Below are positions 7,441 through 16,400 of a stretch of DNA of 18,591 bases, piece by piece. Both the position numbers and the translations under genes were made by a program. The number at the start of each line of letters is the position of its first letter. Position 1 is the stretch's first letter. The notes under the pieces are model-generated. The model had not been told where the DNA came from, did no database searches, and saw only the letters and a list, made by a program, of their open reading frames with translations. Source of the stretch: CAYOXX01 sp964408025 (GTDB lineage: Bacteria; Acidobacteriota; DATKUA01); the NCBI GenBank assembly GCA_964408025.1, contig CAYOXX010000063.1, positions 1 to 18,591 on the forward strand, given 5' to 3'.

Positions 7441-9166
7441 TCAGTAGCCGCGCGCGACGCCGCCACGGCGCGGGTCGCTCACGCCGACCAGGAGGCCGGT
7501 TTCTTCATCGCGCATGATGGCGTGGACGTCGCCGATCGTTGTCCTGATCCGAACCCGGTGCCCCATGCGGCCGAGGTTCTCGAGCACGTCTTCGGCGAAG
7601 CCGAACGGCTCGACGTAGGTGAGGTCTGGAAGCCACTGGTGGTGGAAACGCGGGGCGGCCACCGCCCTCTGCAGCGGCAGCTCGTGGACGAGTACGTTGA
7701 GCAGGATCTGCAGAACGGTGGTGATGATGGTCGAGCCGCCCGGCGAGCCGGCTACGAGACGGATCTCGCCGTCGCGCAGGACGATCGTGGGAGTCATCGA
7801 GCTTAGCATCCGCTTGCCCGGCGCTATAGCGTTGGCCTCGCCGCCGACGAGACCGTAGATGTTGGGCACGCTCGGCTTGATCGAGAAGTCGTCCATCTCG
7901 TTGTTGAGCAGGACGCCGGTGCCGGCCGCGACCACGCACGAGCCGAAGCTGCTGTTGAGGGTGGTCGTGCAGGCGACGGCGTTGCCCAAGCGGTCGACGA
8001 CGGAGAAGTGGGTGGTGTCTTCGCTTTCGGCCGGAGGCTCGGGGCCGTGGTCGATCTCGCCGCTCGGAGTGGCGCGGTATGGATTGATCAGCTGCCGGCG
8101 ACGCTCTATGTACTCGGCAGAGATCAGGTGACCGACGGGCACGGGATAGAAATCGGAGTCGCCGAGGAAGTGCGCACGGTCGGCGTAGGCGAGCCGCTCG
8201 GCTTCGGTCAGCAGCTGGATGTAGCGCGACGAGTTGTGGCCGAGGGCGCGCAGGTCGTGCGACTCAAGCATACCGAGGAGCTGCAGCAGCAGTATGCCAC
8301 CGGAGCTGGGCGGGCCCATGCCGACTATCGTGTAGCCTCTGAAGGCGCCGACTACCGGCTCGCGCTCGACGGCGCGATAGCTGGCCAGGTCCTCTTCGGT
8401 AATCAGGCCGCCGTTGGTTGTCATGTCGGCGGCGATGCGGCGCGCCACCTCGCCGCCGTAGAAGCCGTCGCGCCCGCGCTCGGCGATTCGCCGCAGCGTC
8501 CACGCCAGGTCGCTCTGTACNNNNNNNNNNGCTCTGTACTAAGCGATCTCCGAACCGGTAGGGCTCGCCACCGCGGGTGAAGACTGCCGCCGAGGACGGG
8601 AAGCTCGTGAACCGCTCGTGCTCCCACTGCAGAGCCCGCGCCAAGTGGTGGCCGACCTCGAAACCTTCCTCGGCCAGCCGTATTGCCGGCTCAACCAGCC
8701 GCTGCCAGGGCAGCGACCCGTAGCGGCTGTGGGCCAGCGCCAGGCCGGCCACCTGGCCCGGCACGCCGCAGGCGCGGTAGCCGAAGCTGCTGGCTTCGGG
8801 TATCGGCTCGCCGTCGGCGTCGAGGTACATGTCGCGGCCGGCAGCGGCGGGCGCCGCCTCGCGATAATCGATAGTGGCGTTGATTCCCCGCCCAGCCAGG
8901 TGGACTACCATGAAGCCGCCGCCGCCGAGGTTACCGGCCTGCGGGTGGGTAACGGCGAGCACGAAGGAGATGGCGACGGCCGCGTCGACGGCATTGCCGC
9001 CGGCCCGCAGGATCTCGATACCGACCTCGGTGGCGAGGCGGTCGACGGAGGCGACCATCGCCTCGCGGCCGTAGGCAGACGCCTGGGCCAGCGCTCCGGG
9101 CGCGGCCGGCGAGCAGATTATTGTGATGACGGCTACAACGCCGGTGAGCAAAGTGCGTAGTCGCAT
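7441..9166 (-). CDS. ggt: Gamma-glutamyltransferase precursor, interrupted only by an assembly gap
   Basis: Periplasmic enzyme that hydrolyses or transfers the gamma-glutamyl group of glutathione and related peptides, and matures by self-cleavage into two subunits. A signal peptide (ending near GALAQA) leads into GGNAVDAAVAISF and NLGGGGFM of the large subunit. The small subunit begins at the catalytic Thr in TTHFSVVD, and GSPGGSTIITT follows later. Ten N (8521-8530) split the frame, but GCTCTGTAC occurs on both sides. Collapsing one copy plus the N (19 nt) gives 1707 nt, an intact 568-residue protein reading GDRLVQSDLAWTLRRI across the join, with the catalytic Thr at 378. E. coli GGT has about 580 residues. 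GGAGGT lies 4 nt before the ATG at 9166. It is 97 bp downstream of lysS and may be co-transcribed. Confidence 0.93.
8512..8539. other. Scaffold gap with duplicated 9-mer flanks
   Basis: Ten N at 8521-8530 lie between two identical copies of GCTCTGTAC (8512-8520 and 8531-8539). This is the usual mark of two contig ends that truly overlap by 9 bases but were joined with a fixed-size gap. Merging the copies restores the ggt reading frame exactly. Confidence 0.9.
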
Positions 9167-9263
9167 GGCTACCTCCGGGCAAAGCAGGGGCCAAAACTAT
9201 ATCACGCCGCGGAAGGCGCGGGGTAGTGTCGTGCGGATGAACTTGGCAACGGTTTGGTTGCCT

Positions 9264-10760
<1,497 letters not shown>

Positions 10761-10785
10761 CGTTGCCAATCCTAAGTGAGCCGCC

Positions 10786-10814
10786 ATTCTATGGAGCCGG
10801 GCACGGGGAATCAA
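10786..10814 (-). promoter_or_regulatory. Candidate sigma70-type promoter of lysS
   Basis: Reading the minus strand, TTGATT (10814-10809) and TAGAAT (10791-10786) are separated by 17 bp, matching 4/6 and 5/6 consensus bases. Transcription would begin near 10779, leaving a leader of about 19 nt that contains the TTAGGA ribosome binding site. This agrees with the chosen lysS start. Confidence 0.5.
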
Positions 10815-11042
10815 GTCGATATATTCCAAGGACTAGCTTGATCACGGTTTCTCAGCAATATTATCTCATTAATAACATGTTGCATCTATTGGGCAGAATT
10901 CTACACTCGAAATATGCGTCATGAAGTTTATACCTTATATCTATAAAAAAATGTTTATGCAACTATCAGCCGATGGCGCTTCACATAATTCAAATCGGAA
11001 ACGCGGGAGTTACAATTATTATTCCTGTGACATTGACACACC

Positions 11043-11072
11043 TTGATCCGAGGATAGCGATTGGTGTATAAA
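11043..11072 (+). promoter_or_regulatory. Candidate promoter giving a leaderless RM transcript
   Basis: TTGATC (11043-11048) and TATAAA (11067-11072) are 18 bp apart. A start about 7 nt beyond the -10 box would fall at 11079-11080, the A of the ATG. No ribosome binding site precedes this ATG, in contrast to most genes nearby. A separate TTGACA at 11033-11038 has no well-spaced partner. Confidence 0.4.
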
Positions 11073-11079
11073 ACGACGT

Positions 11080-12999
11080 ATGACAAAGACGAATCTCACT
11101 GCAGCTATCAGCGAATACTTGCGGGAGATTTCCAAGCACCTGGCATCCGGTGACGCTACGGAGCACACCTATCGTCCCGCTCTGAAGACGCTGCTTGAAA
11201 CTATCCACGAAGATATCACCGCCACTAACGAACCCAAGAGGGTCCAATGCGGAGCGCCCGACTTCATTATTACCAGAGGGCAAACGCCTCTGGGATATAT
11301 TGAGGCCAAAGAGATCGGTAGCAATCTGGGCGAGATCGCGCGGGGCGAACAGTTGACTCGCTACCGCGACGGTTTGCCGAACCTCATCCTTACAGACTAT
11401 TTGGAATTCCGCCTCTTTCATGAAGGCGACTTTATTACTAGTTGCAGCTTGGCCAGATTAGGGATCGACGGCAGGTTAAAGCGAGAGCGCAATGCTGATC
11501 ACGCATTCGAGGAACTACTCGATCATTTCGTCAATGCCACCATGCCCACGGTTGGCACGCCCCGCGATCTGGCAAGACGCATGGCCGCCGCCGCACGCAT
11601 TATCCGCGACGTGATCGGTCGCGCATTCGAGTGCGAAATTACCGAGTCGGACCCCTTGCACGTTCAGCTCGAAGCGTTCCGGGACGTACTACTACACGAT
11701 CTGAAGCCGGATCAGTTCTCCGACATGTACGCGCAGACAATCGCCTACGGCCTCTTCGCCGCCCGCTGCCATCACAGCGCGGACCAGGGTCCCTTCACTC
11801 GCAAATCAGCGGCATTCGAATTGCCCGAAACAAACCCCTTCCTGCGCGAAATGTTTAAACACATCGCCGGTACCGACCTCGACCATCGGCTTGTATGGGC
11901 AGTCGACCACCTCGCAGAGCTCCTGAGCCGCGCCGACATGGTGGGGATTCTCACCGATTTCGGCAAGAGGTCGCGCCGGGAAGATCCGGTTGTCCATTTC
12001 TACGAAACCTTTCTCACTGCTTACGACCCGGCGATGCGCGAGATGCGCGGAGTCTACTACACGCCCGAGCCGGTCGTTTCCTATATAGTCGACTCTATCG
12101 ATCACATCCTGAAGCGGGACTTCGGGATCGTCGATGGTCTCGCCTCGACCGAAAAAGTAAAGCTCGCCGACGGAAGCGAAACCCACCGCGTCCTCATTCT
12201 CGATCCGGCCGTTGGTACCGGAACATTTCTCTTCAACGTTGTCGATCACATATACAGGCAGATCGTGGAAAGCGGCCAGGGCGGTACATGGGATAGCTAT
12301 GTTTCGCAGCACCTCCTCCCGCGGCTCTTCGGATTCGAGCTCCTTATTGCGCCTTACACGGTGGCCCACATGAAGCTCGGTCTGCAACTGGCCGAAACGG
12401 GATACAAATTCCGCAGCGGAGAACGCCTGCGCGTCATCCTAACGAATACTCTCGAGGAGGCGATAATCAAGTACCACAAATTTCCCTTTGCTTTGCTTAT
12501 AGCCGAAGAAGCCGGAGCAGCGGGAGAGGTGAAGAAGAAATACCCCGTCATGGTAATTCTGGGCAACCCGCCGTATTCAGGCCACTCGGCTAACAGGGGC
12601 CCTTGGATCCGTGGATTGCTAAGGGGGCACGACAGATCCGGCGGGTTCACAAAAGGAAACTACTTCCAAGTCGACGGCGAACCACTAGGCGAGCGGAATC
12701 CCAAGTGGTTAAACGACGACTACGTAAAGTTCATACGCTTCGGCCAGTGGCGCATCGAGCAAACGGGCTACGGAATCCTTGCATTCATAACTAATCATAG
12801 CTATCTGGATAACCCTACTTTCCGCGGTATGCGCCAGAGCCTGATGGATACTTTCGACGATATCTATCTCCTCGACCTGCACGGTAGCGCCAAGAAGAAA
12901 GAGACCGCCCCCGACGGCTCGAAGGACGAGAACGTCTTCGACATACAGCAAGGAGTTGCTATCTGCTTGATGGTTAAAAAGCCAGAGCTTGAGGGATAG
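11080..12999 (+). CDS. Type IIG / ISP-like restriction-modification protein, nuclease plus N6-adenine methyltransferase half
   Basis: A 639-residue protein. The N terminus resembles restriction-type PD-(D/E)XK nucleases, with D61 in GAPDF and E75-A-K77 in GYIEAKEIG. A helical linker leads to GVYYTPEPVV at about 324-333, then a gamma-type N6-adenine methyltransferase with SAM motif I DPAVGTGTF (375-383) and catalytic NPPY (496-499). It ends after NVFDIQQGVAICLMVKKP, where homologues I recall continue into the specificity region. No helicase motifs lie between nuclease and methyltransferase, so it differs from true type ISP enzymes such as LlaGI and fits type IIG architecture. The remaining part is encoded at 13147-14514 in the same frame. 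The start ATG has no ribosome binding site. Predicted role: methylation of host DNA and cutting of unmodified foreign DNA. Confidence 0.85.
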   Translation: MTKTNLTAAISEYLREISKHLASGDATEHTYRPALKTLLETIHEDITATNEPKRVQCGAPDFIITRGQTPLGYIEAKEIGSNLGEIARGEQLTRYRDGLPNLILTDYLEFRLFHEGDFITSCSLARLGIDGRLKRERNADHAFEELLDHFVNATMPTVGTPRDLARRMAAAARIIRDVIGRAFECEITESDPLHVQLEAFRDVLLHDLKPDQFSDMYAQTIAYGLFAARCHHSADQGPFTRKSAAFELPETNPFLREMFKHIAGTDLDHRLVWAVDHLAELLSRADMVGILTDFGKRSRREDPVVHFYETFLTAYDPAMREMRGVYYTPEPVVSYIVDSIDHILKRDFGIVDGLASTEKVKLADGSETHRVLILDPAVGTGTFLFNVVDHIYRQIVESGQGGTWDSYVSQHLLPRLFGFELLIAPYTVAHMKLGLQLAETGYKFRSGERLRVILTNTLEEAIIKYHKFPFALLIAEEAGAAGEVKKKYPVMVILGNPPYSGHSANRGPWIRGLLRGHDRSGGFTKGNYFQVDGEPLGERNPKWLNDDYVKFIRFGQWRIEQTGYGILAFITNHSYLDNPTFRGMRQSLMDTFDDIYLLDLHGSAKKKETAPDGSKDENVFDIQQGVAICLMVKKPELEG

Positions 13000-13146
13000 A
13001 ATGAAGAAACGTCCGCCAACCGAAGCCGGCGAACGTCGGACCGGTGATACTATCACCAGCGCTGTTACTCTAGAATGATAATCGGGATTGGTTCTTTTGT
13101 CAAAAAAAGTCACTCGCTGAAATGATGGAACTAGCACGAGGTATCG
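13000..13146 (+). other. 147-bp in-frame spacer dividing the RM enzyme
   Basis: The spacer is exactly 49 codons, so both halves share one frame. The first half ends at TAG 12997-12999, and further stops in that frame occur at TGA 13045, TGA 13123 and TAG 13132. One base change could not rejoin the halves. It contains a palindrome at 13043-13057, a possible promoter (TTGTCA 13097-13102, AATGAT 13121-13126, 18 bp apart) and GAGGT (13138-13142) 4 nt before the next ATG. The structure suggests a separate translation start rather than simple decay. Confidence 0.6.
13043..13057. promoter_or_regulatory. 15-bp palindrome, possible operator or hairpin
   Basis: GGTGATA (13043-13049), a central C, then TATCACC (13051-13057): a perfect 7+1+7 palindrome. 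As DNA it could bind a dimeric regulator, and as RNA it could form a 6-bp hairpin with loop ACT. It lies between the two RM halves and overlaps the in-frame TGA at 13045. Confidence 0.45.
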
Positions 13147-14514
13147 ATGAGTAAGGATTCAAAAAGACCGATATCAGCGGCTACAGTCCGCCACGCCGAC
13201 CTCTGGGGCATGCGCGCGGTCTGGGGTGCCGACGCGGCGGGCGAAAAAAAACTCTCCGGCGGCAAGTATCACTATCTATACGATAACGACGTGAGCACGA
13301 CCCAATGGCAGGAGTTGGAACCCCAAAGTCCTTTCTATCTCTTCACGCCACACGATATAGAACTGCTGCGGGAATATGAAACAGGATGGAAGGTTACCGA
13401 GATAATGCCTGTGCACTCCGTGGGGATCGTCACCGCCCGCGACGCACTGACGATACACTGGTCGCCGAAAGATGTTTGGCGTACTATAAATGATTTCGTA
13501 AACCTGCCTACAGAGGAAGCTAGAGAAAGATATAACCTCGGAAAGGATGTTCAAGACTGGAAAGTTCACCTGGCTCAACAGGACGTGCTCAACTCAGGTC
13601 CCCAAGAACAAATGCTTGCTAAACTGTTGTATCGTCCTTTCGATGAACGCTCGACTTACTACACAGGTAACACGAAAGGATTTATCTGTAGACCCCGACC
13701 GAAAATTATGCGTCACATGATTATTGGCGAGAACATAGGGTTAATAACAACAAGACAAACACGTGATAAATGGGATGTTTTTACAACATCAACAATCATG
13801 ACTCATAAAGCAGTGTCCGCATACGACATTAATAGTTTGTTCCCTTTATACTTATATATGAAGATCTCTGATGAACCAAAGGATTTGTCTAATGCGCCGG
13901 AGGCAACAGAAGTAATCGAACGTATGCCTAATCTGGCACCGGATTTCATCCAAATACTTTCGGATCACCTAGGAATGGATTTCATTCAAAATGGAACTGG
14001 TGATGTAAATGTAACTTTCGGCCCCGAGGATCTGTTTCATTATATGTACTCTGTCTTTCACAGCCCAGGATACCGCAGCCGCTACGCCGACTTCCTCAAG
14101 AGAGATTTCCCGCGCCTGCCATTGACTTCGAACATCGAGCTTTTCCGGGCCCTGTGCGGACTCGGCGAGCGGCTCAAGGCGCTTCACCTTATGGAGGAGC
14201 CCGCGGACCCGATCACAACCTATCCCGAGAGGGGAGACAACAGTGTGGACAAGGTCCGCTACGACGACCGGAACGAGCGTGTATACATTAACGAAAGCCA
14301 ATTCTTCGAAGGCGTACCCCGGCGAGTCTGGCAATTCCACGTAGGCGGCTACCAGGTTTGCCGCAAGTGGCTGAAGGACCGCAAGGGCCGGCGGCTCAGC
14401 TACGACGACCTAACACACTACCAGCGCGTCGTCTCCGCGCTGAGAGATACCATCGACATAATGGCGGAAATCGACGAAGCCATCGAGGAGCATGGCGGCT
14501 GGCCCCTGCAATAA
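13147..14514 (+). CDS. Type IIG / ISP-like RM protein, target-recognition (specificity) half
   Basis: A 455-residue protein corresponding to the C-terminal specificity region of single-chain nuclease-methyltransferase enzymes. It starts with a short linker and RHADLWG, then ELEPQSPFYLF, VHSVGIVTARDALTIHW, LLYRPFDERSTYYTG, HKAVSAYDINSLFPLYLY, and near the end VWQFHVGGYQVCRKWLKDRKGR. It has no catalytic motif of its own and would need to join the upstream nuclease-methyltransferase to read a DNA target. ATG 13147 has GAGGT 4 nt upstream. Bases 13741-13860 are 32% GC by count, while 14041-14160 are 56%, so the middle of the recognition region differs from its flanks. Whether it is a working second subunit or the remnant of a broken fusion cannot be decided from sequence alone. 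Confidence 0.78.
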   Translation: MSKDSKRPISAATVRHADLWGMRAVWGADAAGEKKLSGGKYHYLYDNDVSTTQWQELEPQSPFYLFTPHDIELLREYETGWKVTEIMPVHSVGIVTARDALTIHWSPKDVWRTINDFVNLPTEEARERYNLGKDVQDWKVHLAQQDVLNSGPQEQMLAKLLYRPFDERSTYYTGNTKGFICRPRPKIMRHMIIGENIGLITTRQTRDKWDVFTTSTIMTHKAVSAYDINSLFPLYLYMKISDEPKDLSNAPEATEVIERMPNLAPDFIQILSDHLGMDFIQNGTGDVNVTFGPEDLFHYMYSVFHSPGYRSRYADFLKRDFPRLPLTSNIELFRALCGLGERLKALHLMEEPADPITTYPERGDNSVDKVRYDDRNERVYINESQFFEGVPRRVWQFHVGGYQVCRKWLKDRKGRRLSYDDLTHYQRVVSALRDTIDIMAEIDEAIEEHGGWPLQ

Positions 14515-14603
14515 TCCGCTACAACACAGTATAGCGATAATCATTTAACTTTCTTGGATACTATTCTGAATAACCGGTAATTAATCGCCGCGGGTCGGGC
14601 GCG

Positions 14604-15617
14604 TTATTCTTCCTCGGCCTTTTTCAGCAGCTTGAGTATCTTCGGCCAGTGGCGCGGCAGGTTGCGTAGAATCACCTGGCTGCGGCGCCATGTTTCGATG
14701 TCTACGGCCGGGTAGCCGGCCACGACGGCACCCGGTTTGACGTCGCGTGTGGCGATAGAGGCGGCGGCGACCACGGCGCCGTCGCCGATCGTGACGTGCT
14801 CCTTGAGCCCGGACCTGCCGGCCAGCACGCAGCGCTTCCCGATCGTGGCCGAGCCCGAGATGCCGACCTGGGCGACCACGATGGCGCCCTCGCCGATAGT
14901 CACGTTGTGGGCCACCTGTACGAGGTTGTCGATCTTGACGCCGTCGCCGATGACGGTGTCGCCCAGGGCGCCGCGATCGACGCAGACTCCGGCACCGATC
15001 TCGACGTCGCTGCCGATGCGCACCGAGCCGACCTGCGGGATCTTGTGGTTGACGCCGTCGTGGGTGATGTAGCCGAAGCCGTCGGAGCCGACGACGGAGC
15101 CGGCGTGGATGACGACGCGGTCGCCGAGCGTGACGCCCTCGTAGAGGACGACGTTGGGATGCAGGACGCAGTCCGAGCCGACCGAGGCGCCGTCGGAGAT
15201 GACGCAGCCGGCCGCGACGACGCAGCGCGGCCCGACCGAGGCGCCGGCACCGACGCGGACGAACGGCCCCACCGATGTAGGCTCGGCGACAGCGGCGTCG
15301 GGGTCGACGTCGGCCAGGGGCGAGATTCCGTCCAGGCGCCGCCGCTCGGGGTGGAAGAGGCGCACGACCTCGATGAATGCCAGGTGCGGATTGTCTGCGA
15401 GTATATAAGCGAGCTCCGCAACGCCGGGAGGGGATTTGACTATAACGGCGCCGGCGCGGGTGTCAGACAGCTTCCGCTCCCAGCGGGAGCCGGCGGCGAA
15501 GGCGATCTCCTCGGGTCCCGCCTCCTCAAGCGGCGCCACGCCGCGGATCGGGCGCTCCCCGTCGCCGTGGTACGGCCGCCCCAGGTGGCCGGCGATCTCT
15601 TGTAGGGAGAATTGCAA
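14604..15617 (-). CDS. lpxD: UDP-3-O-acylglucosamine N-acyltransferase
   Basis: Adds the second hydroxyacyl chain to UDP-3-O-acyl-glucosamine from acyl-ACP, the third step of lipid A synthesis, in the cytoplasm. The protein has 337 residues, the normal size. An N-terminal uridine-binding domain (about 1-100, with ERPIRGVAPLEEAG) is followed by a left-handed beta helix of hexapeptide repeats. SDGFGY (178-183) is conserved, and the catalytic base is H237 in VQVAHNV, equivalent to E. coli His239. A C-terminal helix ends KLLKKAEEE. The start is TTG at 15617, backed by GGAGGT (15625-15630) 7 nt upstream. It is the third gene of bamA-skp-lpxD, 75 bp after skp, and converges with the RM locus. Confidence 0.96.
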   Translation of the reverse strand: MQFSLQEIAGHLGRPYHGDGERPIRGVAPLEEAGPEEIAFAAGSRWERKLSDTRAGAVIVKSPPGVAELAYILADNPHLAFIEVVRLFHPERRRLDGISPLADVDPDAAVAEPTSVGPFVRVGAGASVGPRCVVAAGCVISDGASVGSDCVLHPNVVLYEGVTLGDRVVIHAGSVVGSDGFGYITHDGVNHKIPQVGSVRIGSDVEIGAGVCVDRGALGDTVIGDGVKIDNLVQVAHNVTIGEGAIVVAQVGISGSATIGKRCVLAGRSGLKEHVTIGDGAVVAAASIATRDVKPGAVVAGYPAVDIETWRRSQVILRNLPRHWPKILKLLKKAEEE

Positions 15618-15692
15618 AACGACGACCTCCGCCCTTGTAGGCGCCGCCCGCCGGCTGCTGCGGACTTCGGGATGCGGGTCGGGCCGCCGGGA

Positions 15693-16247
15693 CTACTGGT
15701 CGGTATCCTCCGGCTGCTGCCGCGCCGAGGTGGCGGCGTTGAGCCGCTGGACCACCAGCGGAGTGATGTCTAGCGCCGCGTCGTGGTACCAGAGCCCCTC
15801 CGTGGCCACGTCAAAAACGAGCGTGTAGCCGCGCTCCAGGCAGATCTGCTCGATGACCGGTCCGGCCTGCTGCGCGAACCTCTGGGTCTCCTCGGCCTGC
15901 ATCTGCTGCGCTTGGCGGTTGGCCTCGTCCTGCCGCTGGCGGAAGGCGAGCATGCGCTGCTGCAGGTCGTTGCGCCGCGCGGTGAAGGCGGCCTCCGAGA
16001 GCACCGACTGCTGGTTCTCCAGGTCGGCCTGCTCGCGCTGCAGGGCCTGGCCCTCCTGCTGCAGCTCGTTCATGGTGCTCTGCATGAACTGCTCGAAGCG
16101 CGCCTGCGACTCCTGGCCGATGATCGATTCGCGCGCCACTTGCGACATGTCGATGAAGGCGATGCTGATCGTGTCGCCGTCGTCCTGGGCGGCGAGCGGT
16201 GTGGCCAATAGGATTGCGAAAGGAATTACTGCCAAAATTCTCTTCAT
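15693..16247 (-). CDS. skp: OmpH/Skp-family periplasmic chaperone
   Basis: Holds unfolded outer-membrane proteins in the periplasm on the way to the BAM complex. It has 184 residues. A signal peptide (MKRILAVIPFAILLATPLAA) is cleaved near LAAQ. The N-terminal strand contains ISIAFIDMSQVARES, typical of the family. Residues about 55-130 form a long Gln/Glu/Arg-rich coiled coil (tentacles), and a closing strand includes YTLVFDVATEGLWYHD with DITPLVVQRLN. The frame is open upstream to 16400, but the ATG at 16247 has AGGAGAAG just before it and starts the signal peptide. It lies 136 bp downstream of bamA and before lpxD. Confidence 0.93.
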   Translation of the reverse strand: MKRILAVIPFAILLATPLAAQDDGDTISIAFIDMSQVARESIIGQESQARFEQFMQSTMNELQQEGQALQREQADLENQQSVLSEAAFTARRNDLQQRMLAFRQRQDEANRQAQQMQAEETQRFAQQAGPVIEQICLERGYTLVFDVATEGLWYHDAALDITPLVVQRLNAATSARQQPEDTDQ

Positions 16248-16370
16248 AGCCTTCTCCTGAGGCTTCGCCGGCCTCCGCGGTTTCCCCCGCGGGCCGGATC
16301 GAGCTGTTTGTCGGCGGCAAGGCGGGCTCGGCGCCCTTCCCCTCCCCCCTCGGGTTGTCGAACGGTGCGC

Positions 16371-16400
16371 ATTATACATATAGTCAGAAAATCGAACCAA
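16371..16400 (-). promoter_or_regulatory. Possible skp-lpxD promoter at the end of bamA
   Basis: Minus strand: a perfect TATAAT (16376-16371) with TTGGTT (16400-16395) 18 bp upstream. The -35 match is poor (3/6). The start would fall near 16364, giving a leader of about 117 nt that holds a purine-rich tract (complement of 16334-16349). It could add expression of skp and lpxD on top of read-through from bamA. Confidence 0.3.

Larger units (their letters stand above)
10761..11079. other. AT-rich divergent intergenic region between lysS and the RM locus
   Basis: No gene is apparent in these 319 bp. Bases 10861-10980 are 33% GC by direct count, against about 65% in a sampled stretch of lysS. It contains the predicted lysS promoter, the predicted RM promoter, the 8-bp palindrome AACATGTT (10874-10881), and a 7-bp inverted repeat GTTGCAT / ATGCAAC (10879-10885 and 10957-10963). 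The abrupt composition change suggests that this is the left edge of a transferred segment. Confidence 0.55.

Noticed and set aside
7441..9166. ggt as a true frameshifted pseudogene
   Set aside because: The break coincides with an N gap flanked by identical 9-mers, and merging them restores a full-length protein.
10990..11421. 143-codon minus-strand open frame across the start of the RM gene, a possible antitoxin or control protein
   Set aside because: It overlaps the nuclease domain antisense, shows no HTH or other motif, and has no good start context.
12961..13134. Possible duplication: the end of the first RM half (VKKPELEG) looks like a phrase in the spacer (FVKKSHSLK)
   Set aside because: Nucleotide agreement is only scattered beyond the AAA-rich codons, so chance is the simpler explanation.
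14796..15605. 269-codon plus-strand open frame opposite lpxD
   Set aside because: Asp/Ala/Val-rich shadow of the hexapeptide repeats of lpxD, with no recognisable domain.
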